This document shows, piece by piece, positions 17,355 through 25,520 of a stretch of DNA of 64,000 bases. The notes beneath the pieces were generated by a model. The model did no database searches and had not been told where the DNA came from. It worked only from the letters and a program-made list of their open reading frames with translations. The DNA comes from Clostridium sp. Ade.TY. Lineage in GTDB: Bacteria > Bacillota > Clostridia > Clostridiales > Clostridiaceae. Within the stretch, counting starts at the first letter, position 1, and each line of letters starts with the position of its first letter. A program made the position numbers and the translations under genes. Where the stretch lies: NCBI RefSeq assembly GCF_000498355.1, contig NZ_AVSV01000003.1:1-64000 (forward strand), read 5' to 3'.

Positions 17355-18710
17355 TTAACGTGAATTTTTATGTTTTTCAAGTTTTTTCAATATTGGATAA
17401 CTTCCTAGTACCAAAAATAAGATAAATGAAATAGCATGTAAAGTAGAATTAAAGATTAATATTTTATTTTTAGGATAAAGTTCATTAACTAAATAATTAT
17501 CAACAACTTTGAAAACATTATCAACAGAATCTGTAGAAATATTATCCACTTTATCAAGTGGTGTGTGGATTTTACTAACATCTGAATGAGAAATAGTTAA
17601 AGCATCAAAGTCATTATTAATAAAACTTGAATGATCACTTGAATCTTCAAATTTTATATTATAGTCTTCATTTGCTGTTAAGCATATATTTTCAAAGTCT
17701 TTAAGTAAAGGTGAAGGCATATCCATGGATTTACCTCCTCTAATAAAAGTAATAGGAAAATTTTTAGCACCTATCATATCAAAATTAATGACCTTTGCAT
17801 CTTTTAAGGTATCTTTATATTTTGAAGAAAAAACTTTAGAACCTAAAAGACCAAATTCCTCACCATTTAGGGCTACAAATATAATATCTCTATTTGGTTT
17901 AGGAAGTGATGATAAATAAGAAGCAAGCTCTAATAAAAAAGCAGTTCCTGATGCATTATCTAAAGCACCACAATATACATTGTTTAAGCAATCTATACCC
18001 ATATGATCAAAATGTGCTGTTAAAATTAATGGCGGATTTTTGCTATTTTTACCTTCTATTTTTCCAACTACATTAAATGTTTCTGTATTTACTAATTTAT
18101 AAGGTAATGTTACTGATATTTTTAAATTTTCTTTTAAGCCTTTTAAAAGGTAATCATAAGTCTCGTTTGATATTGCAATTGCAAAAGAAATTGGCGATTC
18201 ATATACAAAGGAACTTCTAAAATTAAAATTATCTTCTCGGCTAACATAAAATAAAAATATATCACTACCTTTTCTAAAAGAAATAGAAGATGGAGAAATA
18301 TTTATACTATCTTCTGAAGATAATGTTACATTTGGAACTTTAAAATTAAGCATATCTTCTTTAAAGTCTTTTCCGTATTCAAATTCTTTAAAAACCTTTT
18401 TTGAATCAGTTATTTCTAATTTAGCATTTGTGTTATTTTTAACTGGGGTTACTACTTGGAAACTTTCTTTATAGTCATTATCTAATGGCTTAAGGCCTAG
18501 AGACTTAAAAGTTTCTGATATGTAGCTTGATACATTATCATTTTCTTTACTTCCGCAAAGTCTTCCTGCAAATTCTTCTGATGAAAGAAATGAAATATTT
18601 TCTTTGACGTCTTTTGAATTAAATGAATCAATAGAACATCTTAAAATTAAGAAAGAAATAAAAATAATTGCAGAAATAGCAGTTAATATTTTATAAGCTT
18701 TTGACTTCAT
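17355..18710 (-). CDS. Membrane-anchored M28-family metallopeptidase
   Basis: This 451-residue zinc aminopeptidase-like protein has an N-terminal transmembrane anchor (residues about 7-24), an extracytoplasmic M28 domain and a second C-terminal transmembrane helix (about 418-438). Metal ligands can be read in order: LTAHFDHMG, CGALDNASG, ALNGEEFG, NFDMIG and DSSDHSSF. The double anchor is less usual than the secreted form. The substrate is unknown; peptide turnover at the cell surface is likely. The next gene upstream on this strand encodes a small membrane protein 81 nt away. Confidence 0.85.
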   Translation of the reverse strand: MKSKAYKILTAISAIIFISFLILRCSIDSFNSKDVKENISFLSSEEFAGRLCGSKENDNVSSYISETFKSLGLKPLDNDYKESFQVVTPVKNNTNAKLEITDSKKVFKEFEYGKDFKEDMLNFKVPNVTLSSEDSINISPSSISFRKGSDIFLFYVSREDNFNFRSSFVYESPISFAIAISNETYDYLLKGLKENLKISVTLPYKLVNTETFNVVGKIEGKNSKNPPLILTAHFDHMGIDCLNNVYCGALDNASGTAFLLELASYLSSLPKPNRDIIFVALNGEEFGLLGSKVFSSKYKDTLKDAKVINFDMIGAKNFPITFIRGGKSMDMPSPLLKDFENICLTANEDYNIKFEDSSDHSSFINNDFDALTISHSDVSKIHTPLDKVDNISTDSVDNVFKVVDNYLVNELYPKNKILIFNSTLHAISFILFLVLGSYPILKKLEKHKNSR

Positions 18711-18791
18711 TAAATTCTCCTAAATAAATTGGTTTAATAAAGTGTATTAAATTTCTGCAATTATTATGATAAAAACAGTATTAAGTTTAAG

Positions 18792-19124
18792 TTAAGCCTT
18801 TTTATAGAGCATATCAACGATTGCATATACAATTGTAAATAATAAGCATATATATATTAAAAAATTAGTCTTAGATTTATAAATTAAAAGCAATCCTCCT
18901 AATATAGCAGCAAAAAGAATAACATAATTTATAAATTTATGCATGCCTGCCTTTTTTCCTGTTATAACAGAAACTGATGATATCAATATTAATGATAAAG
19001 TTAAAAAAGAAAGAGCTTCTTTCAAAATGTTAGAAAATACTATTATTTTAAAATAGTCAAAGGTTAATAATGTTATAAAAATTATTAATAGCAAAGAAAT
19101 AACTTTTTGAACTTGAGAATTCAT
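18792..19124 (-). CDS. Small integral membrane protein, unknown function
   Basis: The 110-residue protein has four hydrophobic segments (about residues 7-25, 32-53, 66-82, 87-105) and ends in KKA. I do not recognise a family. It is probably cotranscribed with the M28 peptidase gene, which lies 81 nt downstream. AGAGGTG precedes the start codon. Confidence 0.65.
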   Translation of the reverse strand: MNSQVQKVISLLLIIFITLLTFDYFKIIVFSNILKEALSFLTLSLILISSVSVITGKKAGMHKFINYVILFAAILGGLLLIYKSKTNFLIYICLLFTIVYAIVDMLYKKA

Positions 19125-19223
19125 AAAAACACCTCTATTCTGGAAAATATTTACAATTTAAATTATACTAGAACTTACCATAATTACAATATGTAATATT
19201 AAGTAAATATTATAAAACAAAAG

Positions 19224-19252
19224 TTTATTATGATTATAAGTAAGGGTATAAT
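19224..19252 (+). promoter_or_regulatory. Promoter of tex
   Basis: TTTATT (19224-19229) and a consensus TATAAT (19247-19252) are 17 nt apart, 36 nt before the tex start codon. Confidence 0.5.
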
Positions 19253-19287
19253 AGGAAGATAGAGAAAATTTATTATGGAGGTATAAA

Positions 19288-21447
19288 ATGAATATTAATG
19301 ATAGATTAGCCAAAGAGCTTGGGCTTAAATTAAATGTTATTAATAATGTTATTGAATTATTAGATGGGGGAAACACAGTTCCATTCATAGCAAGATATAG
19401 AAAAGAAATGACTGGAGGACTTTCTGATGAAGTTTTAAGAAACTTAGAAGAAAGATTAGTTTACTTAAGAAATTTACAAGATAGAAAAGAAACAGTAAGA
19501 AAATTAATTGAAGAGCAAGGAAATCTTACTGAAGAAATAAATAATAATTTAAATAAAGCTGAAACTTTAACAGAAGTAGAAGATATATATAGACCATTTA
19601 AGCCTAAAAAGAGAACTAGAGCTATAATTGCATTAGAGAAGGGATTAAAACCTTTAGGTGAGCTTATTTTAAGTGGAGAATTTAAAGGTAATATAGAAGA
19701 TGAAGCAGAGAAGTTTATAAACGAAGAAAAAGGTGTAAGTAGTAAAGAAGATGCAATAAAAGGTGCACTTGATATAGTTGCAGAAGTAATATCAGATGAG
19801 GCGAAGTATAGAAAGTGGATTAGAACATTTGTATTTAATGAAGGTTTAATTGAAACTAAAGGAGGAAGCGAAGAGCAAACTCCATATGAGATGTATTATG
19901 ATTACAGTGAAGAAGTAAAAAAAATACCACCTCATAGAATACTTGCTATAAATAGAGGAGAAAAAGAAAAAATTCTTTCTGTAAAAATAGTATCAAATGA
20001 AGATAAAATAATAAATTATTTAGAATCAAATTTATTAAAGGGTAATAAAGAAACCGATAAGTTATTAAGTGAATCAATAAAGGATTCCTTAAAGAGACTT
20101 ATATATCCTTCAATAGAAAGAGAAATAAGAAATGAACTTACAGATAAGGGAGAAGAAGGTGCTATAAATATATTTAAAGAAAACTTAAAAGCATTATTAC
20201 TTCAAGCTCCTATAAAAGGTAAAGTAGTTATGGGATATGATCCAGGTTTTAGAACTGGATGTAAGATAGCAGTTTTAGATAGTACGGGTAAATTTTTAGA
20301 AAACACTGCTGTATATCCAACTGCACCAAAAAATGATGTTGAAGGAACAAAAAATACATTAAAAAATCTTATTAAAAAATATGATGTTGATGTTATATCA
20401 CTTGGAAATGGAACTGCATCAAGAGAGTCAGAAGAAGTAATAAGTGAAATGATAAAAGAAATAAAGGATGAAACAGGAAAAGAAGTATCTTATGTTATTG
20501 TGTCAGAAGCAGGAGCATCAGTTTACTCAGCATCAAAACTTGCGAGTAAAGAATATCCAGATTTGGATGTTACAGTTAGAGGGGCTATATCAATAGGAAG
20601 AAGACTTCAAGATCCACTTGCAGAACTTGTAAAAATAGATCCTAAAGCAATAGGAGTTGGACAATACCAACATGATGTAACACAAAAAAGATTAGAGGAA
20701 TCTTTAAATGGTGTGGTAGAAGATTCAGTAAATAAAGTTGGAGTAGACTTAAATACTGCAACACCAAGCCTTCTAACTCATATATCAGGAATAAATTCAA
20801 GTATTGCAGACAATATAGTAGCTTATAGAGATGAAGTTGGTTTATTTAAATCAAGAAAGGAATTACTTAAAGTTAAAAGATTAGGACAAAAGGCCTTTGA
20901 ACAATGTGCAGGTTTCTTAATGGTTATGGAAAGCAAAAATCCTTTAGATAATACTTCAGTGCATCCAGAATCATATGATGCAGCAAAGAAGCTTATAGAT
21001 ATTTTAGGATATAATATTGATGACTTAAAAAATAAAAAATTAACTGATATAGAGGAAAGAGTTAAAGAAAAAGGATTAAATAATCTTTCAAAAGAGATTG
21101 AAGTTGGAGAACTTACTCTTAAAGATATAATTAAAGAATTACAAAAGCCAGGCAGAGATCCAAGAGAAGATATGCCAAAGCCAATACTTAAAACAGGAGT
21201 TATAGATTTAAAAGATTTAAAATCTGGAATGACACTTATGGGAACAGTTAGAAATGTTTCAGATTTTGGAGCTTTTGTTGATATTGGAGTGCATCAAGAT
21301 GGATTGGTTCATAAAAGTCAGATGGCTAATAAGTTTGTTAAGCATCCACTTGATATAGTTAAAGTTGGAGATATAATAAAAGTTAAAGTATTAGATGTTG
21401 ATGAAAAAAGAAAAAGAATATCCCTTTCTATGAAAGAGGTTGAATAG
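19288..21447 (+). CDS. tex: Tex-family RNA-binding transcription accessory protein
   Basis: Tex is a cytosolic nucleic-acid-binding protein related to eukaryotic Spt6. The 719-residue product has the full family plan: helical Tex N-terminal domain (residues 1-190), YqgF/RNase H-like domain (VVMGYDPGFRTGCKIAVLD near 310), two helix-hairpin-helix elements (LNTATPSLLTHISGI, SRKELLKVKRLGQKAF), and a C-terminal S1 domain (GTVRNVSDFGAFVDIGVHQDG). TATGGAGG is the ribosome binding site. Monocistronic, with a terminator behind. Confidence 0.95.
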   Translation: MNINDRLAKELGLKLNVINNVIELLDGGNTVPFIARYRKEMTGGLSDEVLRNLEERLVYLRNLQDRKETVRKLIEEQGNLTEEINNNLNKAETLTEVEDIYRPFKPKKRTRAIIALEKGLKPLGELILSGEFKGNIEDEAEKFINEEKGVSSKEDAIKGALDIVAEVISDEAKYRKWIRTFVFNEGLIETKGGSEEQTPYEMYYDYSEEVKKIPPHRILAINRGEKEKILSVKIVSNEDKIINYLESNLLKGNKETDKLLSESIKDSLKRLIYPSIEREIRNELTDKGEEGAINIFKENLKALLLQAPIKGKVVMGYDPGFRTGCKIAVLDSTGKFLENTAVYPTAPKNDVEGTKNTLKNLIKKYDVDVISLGNGTASRESEEVISEMIKEIKDETGKEVSYVIVSEAGASVYSASKLASKEYPDLDVTVRGAISIGRRLQDPLAELVKIDPKAIGVGQYQHDVTQKRLEESLNGVVEDSVNKVGVDLNTATPSLLTHISGINSSIADNIVAYRDEVGLFKSRKELLKVKRLGQKAFEQCAGFLMVMESKNPLDNTSVHPESYDAAKKLIDILGYNIDDLKNKKLTDIEERVKEKGLNNLSKEIEVGELTLKDIIKELQKPGRDPREDMPKPILKTGVIDLKDLKSGMTLMGTVRNVSDFGAFVDIGVHQDGLVHKSQMANKFVKHPLDIVKVGDIIKVKVLDVDEKRKRISLSMKEVE

Positions 21448-21528
21448 TGTTAAAAAAAGAGTAAAAGTTTTTGAAAAATATAGAATTTATGTATTAATAT
21501 AAAAAAACAAATATGAAAAAAATAATAA

Positions 21529-21567
21529 AAAATGTCTACTTAAATAAAATAGGTAGACATTTTTTTA
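21529..21567 (+). terminator. Terminator of tex
   Basis: AAATGTCTAC (21530-21539) pairs with GTAGACATTT (21553-21562), followed by a T tract. Confidence 0.8.
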
Positions 21568-21587
21568 TGAAAATAATCAAAATTTGT

Positions 21588-21630
21588 AGAAAACGTTTTC
21601 TTGCAAATGTAAAAAAATAGGTGTTATAAT
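21588..21630 (+). promoter_or_regulatory. Promoter with overlapping cre-like palindrome
   Basis: TTGCAA (21601-21606) and TATAAT (21625-21630) are 18 nt apart, with a TGT extended -10. A perfect 14-bp palindrome AGAAAACGTTTTCT (21588-21601) abuts and overlaps the -35 box. It resembles the catabolite-responsive element bound by CcpA in Firmicutes. If real, CcpA would block RNA polymerase at the small membrane protein gene downstream. Confidence 0.55.
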
Positions 21631-21668
21631 AAATATATGGTAATGGGATGCTTGGAAAGGGTGAAAAT

Positions 21669-22223
21669 ATGAAATATATACTATCAATTGTAATAATGAT
21701 TTTAGTTACTTTCATATCAATATTTATGTTTACTATTAATATGAATAAAGATAAAAACTTTAAGATGAATGTAAAGTTATCATCTATAATGATGGTTGTT
21801 ACATTACCAATAATATCTTTAGTGGGAGGAACACTATTTTTAGCTTTTAAATTAATAGAAACAATACTTAATTTAAATATAGAAACATTTAATGTATTTT
21901 TAATTTCTATGATTGGAGTATTTATAATATTTCTTTGTGATTTAATGAGTAAAAAAATAATAGGAGAAATAGTTCCAGTTATTTTTGCAAAAAAATATAA
22001 AAATGAAAATTTAAATGAGGAAAAAATGTTAGAAATAATAAATAACTCAAGAAAAAAATTTAATCTATATACTTTAGTGATAATGTATCTTTTAAGTCTA
22101 ATATTTTATGGTATAGTGATGAAAATTATATCAGTAGATACATCTTTAATATTCTTAATTTTAATATCATTTATAAATTTAATAAGTTATAAGGTATTCT
22201 TTAGAACATCAGCAAAAGCATAA
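21669..22223 (+). CDS. Membrane protein of unknown function
   Basis: The 184-residue product has about five transmembrane helices (residues about 3-22, 34-58, 66-85, 121-142, 148-170) and a positively charged central loop. No family is recognised. ATG 21669 is chosen because GGAAAGGGTG lies just upstream; an in-frame ATG at 21648 would sit in front of that site. It has a near-consensus promoter with a cre-like operator, so its level probably follows sugar supply. Confidence 0.65.
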   Translation: MKYILSIVIMILVTFISIFMFTINMNKDKNFKMNVKLSSIMMVVTLPIISLVGGTLFLAFKLIETILNLNIETFNVFLISMIGVFIIFLCDLMSKKIIGEIVPVIFAKKYKNENLNEEKMLEIINNSRKKFNLYTLVIMYLLSLIFYGIVMKIISVDTSLIFLILISFINLISYKVFFRTSAKA

Positions 22224-22318
22224 AATAATAATAAATATGGAATAAATAAAAAACAACAATAATAATAATTATTATTGTAAAGAGTATTAGTAAAATTAAT
22301 AAGAATTTATAAAAAATG

Positions 22319-22372
22319 TTGATAGTTTTTTTAGAGAGTAATTATACTTTAAATATAGTGGTAATTACCACT
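22319..22372 (+). promoter_or_regulatory. aga operon promoter and GntR-type operator
   Basis: TTGATA (22319-22324) and TATACT (22343-22348) are 18 nt apart. A perfect 16-bp palindrome AGTGGTAATTACCACT (22357-22372) covers the predicted start of transcription. The same core GGTAATTACC recurs at 24615-24624 in front of the GntR-family gene, and a half-site TGGTAATTA occurs at 24712. This shared element is the best candidate for the operator of that regulator. Confidence 0.7.
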
Positions 22373-22394
22373 TGAAATTAGGGAGGGGTTTAGA

Positions 22395-22871
22395 ATGCCA
22401 AATATTTTATTAACAAGGGTAGACAATCGTCTAATACATGGACAAGTTGGAGTGACTTGGGTAAATCACTTAGGAGCTAACTTAATATTAGTTGCAAATG
22501 ATAAAGTTGCAGGTGATCCAGTTCAACAAAGTTTAATGGAAATGGTATTGCCAGATGCAATACAAACAAGATTTTTTACAATAGATAAAACAATAAATGT
22601 AATTCACAAAGCTGCCGATAGACAAAGAATATTCTTGGTTTGTAAAACACCACAGGATGCTTTAAGACTTATCGAGGGTGGAGTACCAATAAAAGAATTA
22701 AATATTGGAAATATGCACTTTAGTGAAGGAAAAGAGCAAATATCATCAACAGTATCATTAGATGAAGATGATAAAAAAACAATAAGAAAAATTATAGACT
22801 TAGGAATTAAAGTGGAAATTAGAAGAGTTCCTGACGAAAGAGTTGAAGTTGACATAGAAAAATACGTTTAA
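22395..22871 (+). CDS. agaV: PTS mannose/GalNAc-family EIIB component
   Basis: The 158-residue cytosolic EIIB takes phosphate from EIIA and passes it to the sugar crossing the membrane. The phosphorylated His15 lies in DNRLIHGQVGVTW, the sorbose/mannose-family signature. The closest named relatives are AgaV/AgaB of N-acetylgalactosamine and galactosamine systems; the symbol is inferred from operon content. AGGGAGGGG is the ribosome binding site. First gene of the EIIB-EIIC-EIID unit. Confidence 0.85.
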   Translation: MPNILLTRVDNRLIHGQVGVTWVNHLGANLILVANDKVAGDPVQQSLMEMVLPDAIQTRFFTIDKTINVIHKAADRQRIFLVCKTPQDALRLIEGGVPIKELNIGNMHFSEGKEQISSTVSLDEDDKKTIRKIIDLGIKVEIRRVPDERVEVDIEKYV

Positions 22872-22936
22872 ACTTAAGTTGCTTTCATTTAATTAATTTA
22901 ATATATTTTAAAATTTAATAAAGGGGGAACTTTTAA

Positions 22937-23704
22937 ATGTTAGTAGAAGCATTGTTAATTGCTATCTGGGCTGGTATAGCTGGTATCGATATGTTCGATG
23001 GATTAACACATATACACAGACCAATAGTAACAGGACCAATTGTAGGACTTATACTTGGAGACATGAATACTGGACTTATTGTAGGAGCTTCTTTAGAACT
23101 TGTATGGATGGGTATGGTGCCACTAGCTGGTGCACAACCACCAAATGTTGTTATAGGAGGTATTATAGGAACAAGTATTGCTATTTTAGGAAAACTTGAT
23201 CCTCAAGCAGCAATTGGTGTTGCAGTTCCATTTGCAGTTGCAGCACAAGCTGGAATTACATTATTATTTACTATTTTCTCACCAGTAATGCATAAAGCTG
23301 ATAAGTATGCAGAAGAAGCAAATACTAAAGGCATTAATAAAATTAACTATATGGGAATGGTAGTTTTATTCGTATCATACTTTATATGTGCATTTTTACC
23401 AATTTACTTTGGTGCTGATAAAGCAGCTATAATAGTTGATAAAATTCCAACAGTTATAATTGATGGATTATCAGTAGCGGGGGGAATAATGCCAGCTATA
23501 GGATTTGCAATGTTACTTAAAATTATGCTTAAGAAAGAATATATGGCTTTCTTAATAGGTGGATTTTTACTAGTAACTTACTTCAATATTCCAATCTTAG
23601 CACTTGCTTTAATTGGATTATGTATAGCTCTATATGATTACTATGCAAAATCTAATCAAACTGAAAAAGTTGTTGTAAAGGAGGAATATGAAGATGGCAT
23701 CTAA
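22937..23704 (+). CDS. agaW: PTS mannose/GalNAc-family EIIC component
   Basis: This 255-residue integral membrane subunit forms the sugar channel with EIID. It shows the sorbose-family IIC features: LTHIHRPIVTGPIVGLILGD near residue 25-44, and Gly/Pro-rich helices such as GMVPLAGAQPPNVVIGGIIG. About seven hydrophobic segments are present. GGGGG lies upstream of the ATG. The ends of this gene and EIID overlap slightly. Sugar specificity comes from the neighbouring catabolic genes, not from this sequence. Confidence 0.85.
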   Translation: MLVEALLIAIWAGIAGIDMFDGLTHIHRPIVTGPIVGLILGDMNTGLIVGASLELVWMGMVPLAGAQPPNVVIGGIIGTSIAILGKLDPQAAIGVAVPFAVAAQAGITLLFTIFSPVMHKADKYAEEANTKGINKINYMGMVVLFVSYFICAFLPIYFGADKAAIIVDKIPTVIIDGLSVAGGIMPAIGFAMLLKIMLKKEYMAFLIGGFLLVTYFNIPILALALIGLCIALYDYYAKSNQTEKVVVKEEYEDGI

Positions 23705-24545
23705 AGTAGCATATAAACAAGCAACAGAATCATCAAGTTTAGGATATAAAAATGCTAAAACTGATAAAGTTATAACAAATAAAGATTTAAATACAATGGT
23801 GTGGAAATCTTTATTCCTTCAAGCATCATTTAACTATGAAAGAATGCAAGCTTGTGGATGGTTATATGGATTATTACCAGGTCTTAAAAAAATTCATACA
23901 AACAAAGAAGACCTTTCAGATTCAATGAAAGATCATATGGAATTTTTTAATACACATCCATTTTTAGTTACATTTATTATGGGTCTTGTAATAGCAATGG
24001 AAGAAAATAAAGAAGATAGAAATACAATAAGAGCTATTAAAGTTGCTACAATGGGACCTCTAGGCGGAATTGGAGATGCATTATTCTGGCTTACAGCTCT
24101 TCCAATATGCGTTGGTATTGGAGCTTCACTTGCAAGTCAAGGAAATGTTGCAGGTCCAATAGTATTCTTAGTATTATTTAATGCATTACATTTCTTCTTA
24201 AGATTTTTCTTAATGAAGTATGGATATAATACAGGGGTTAAAGCAGTTGCTAACTTAAAAGAGCAAACTAAAAAGATTTCACATGCAGCTTCAATTGTTG
24301 GATTAACAGTTGTTGGTGGTCTTATAGCTTCAATGGTTAATTTAAAGACTACTTTAGTATTAACAGCTGGTAAAGCAGAAGTACAACTTCAAGAAGGGGT
24401 TTTAGATGCTGTTATGCCAAATCTTTTACCTTTATTATATACTTTCTTAATGTATAAGCTTCTTAAGAAAGGTATGTCACCAGTTATGTTAATTGGTGTT
24501 ACAGTTGCACTTGGAATAATTGGCAAATGGATTGGATTCTTATAA
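23694..24545 (+). CDS. agaE: PTS mannose/GalNAc-family EIID component
   Basis: The 283-residue EIID subunit completes the mannose-type permease. It has the family hallmarks FLQASFNYERMQACGWLYG, FFNTHPFLVTFIMGL and GPLGGIGDALFW, and four or so hydrophobic stretches at the C-terminal half. I place the start at ATG 23694 because AAGGAGG then has a 9-nt gap; the in-frame ATG at 23688 would leave only 3 nt. It overlaps the end of the EIIC gene by 11 nt, so the two are translationally coupled. Confidence 0.86.
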   Translation: MASKVAYKQATESSSLGYKNAKTDKVITNKDLNTMVWKSLFLQASFNYERMQACGWLYGLLPGLKKIHTNKEDLSDSMKDHMEFFNTHPFLVTFIMGLVIAMEENKEDRNTIRAIKVATMGPLGGIGDALFWLTALPICVGIGASLASQGNVAGPIVFLVLFNALHFFLRFFLMKYGYNTGVKAVANLKEQTKKISHAASIVGLTVVGGLIASMVNLKTTLVLTAGKAEVQLQEGVLDAVMPNLLPLLYTFLMYKLLKKGMSPVMLIGVTVALGIIGKWIGFL

Positions 24546-24565
24546 GAAATAAAAAATATAAATTT

Positions 24566-24593
24566 TAGGGGGTTGTTTAATTACAACCCCCTA
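24566..24593 (+). terminator. GC-rich hairpin after the EIID gene
   Basis: TAGGGGGTTGT (24566-24576) and ACAACCCCCTA (24583-24593) form a perfect 11-bp stem with loop TTAATT. Only a very short T run follows, so it may be a 3'-end stabiliser or a partial terminator between the permease genes and the regulator. Confidence 0.65.
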
Positions 24594-24614
24594 TTTGCAA
24601 TGAAAATCCATAGA

Positions 24615-24624
24615 GGTAATTACC
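24615..24624. promoter_or_regulatory. GntR-type operator upstream of the regulator gene
   Basis: The palindrome GGTAATTACC is identical to the core of the operator at 22357-22372. It lies about 100 nt before the GntR-family gene. A further half-site TGGTAATTA (24712-24720) overlaps that gene's ribosome binding site. Together they suggest autoregulation. Confidence 0.6.
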
Positions 24625-24723
24625 AATTTTATAAATTTTTTAAATTTATATTGAAAAATAGTATAATAAGTGATTATAATTAGAATATAGATAGGTATTT
24701 TATAAACAAGGTGGTAATTAAGA

Positions 24724-25452
24724 GTGAAAAGAATAGATAAAAGTTCTAAAATACCGTTATATTTACAACTTATGGATATTCTCATAGATAAAATAAATAA
24801 AAGTTTAAATGAAAATGATAGATTGTTATCAGAAAGAGAAATATGTGATACATATGATGTAAGTAGAACTACGGTAAGACAAGCTTTGGATGAGCTAGAA
24901 AGAGATGGGTATATATATAAACTACATGGCAAAGGCACATTTGTTGCACCAAAAAGAGTTAACCAAGATTTAGTATCATTTTATTCTTTTACAGATGAAA
25001 TGAAAAAAATAGGTAGAGAGCCATCTTCTCAAATAATTAATTTTGAAATAATAGAAGCTGGGGAAAAGCTTTCAAATAAATTTAATATTGGATATGAAGA
25101 ATTACTTTATAAATTAATAAGAATAAGAAAAGCAGATGATATTCCTATGATGTATGAAGTTACGTATTTACCATTTGAAAGGTTTAATGAATTATCTAAA
25201 GAAAAGTTAGATGGCAAAGCTATGTATGATGTACTTAGAGAGGAGTATAGTGCAAATTTAACATTTGCAGAAGAATACTTTGAACCTATCTTAACTAATA
25301 AGCTAGAAAGCGTATATTTAGAAATAAATGAAGGAGCGCCTAGTTTAAAGATAGAAAGATATACTTATGAAAATAAAAGATTAATAGAATATACTATAAG
25401 TATAGCAAGAGGAGATAAATTTAAATACAGAGTGCAGTTAAATAACAATTAA
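24724..25452 (+). CDS. agaR: GntR-family (HutC/UTRA) transcriptional regulator of the aga operon
   Basis: The 242-residue repressor has an N-terminal winged helix-turn-helix (SEREICDTYDVSRTTVRQAL, then DGYIYKLHGKGTFV) and a C-terminal UTRA effector domain. UTRA domains of this subfamily bind phosphorylated amino sugars (for example NagR/YvoA with GlcN-6-P). Start codon is GTG with GGTGG 8-9 nt upstream. It lies between the permease genes and the catabolic genes, and repeated palindromes around it suggest it controls both blocks. The symbol agaR is positional; E. coli AgaR is a DeoR protein and not homologous. Confidence 0.85.
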   Translation: MKRIDKSSKIPLYLQLMDILIDKINKSLNENDRLLSEREICDTYDVSRTTVRQALDELERDGYIYKLHGKGTFVAPKRVNQDLVSFYSFTDEMKKIGREPSSQIINFEIIEAGEKLSNKFNIGYEELLYKLIRIRKADDIPMMYEVTYLPFERFNELSKEKLDGKAMYDVLREEYSANLTFAEEYFEPILTNKLESVYLEINEGAPSLKIERYTYENKRLIEYTISIARGDKFKYRVQLNNN

Positions 25453-25484
25453 AATAAATAAAAATAAAAAATTTTTAAAACAAC

Positions 25485-25504
25485 TGGTAATGATGACATT
25501 AACA
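25485..25504. promoter_or_regulatory. Imperfect operator-like repeat upstream of agaS
   Basis: TGGTAATG (25485-25492) and CATTAACA (25497-25504) form an inverted repeat with one mismatch around ATGA, just before the agaS ribosome binding site. The left half shares TGGTAAT with the other sites, but the spacing differs. Confidence 0.4.
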
Positions 25505-25520
25505 GTTTAGGAGGTATAAA

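Noticed and set aside
21648..21668. Start of the membrane protein at ATG 21648
   Set aside because: The ribosome binding site GGAAAGGGTG lies inside this stretch, pointing to ATG 21669.
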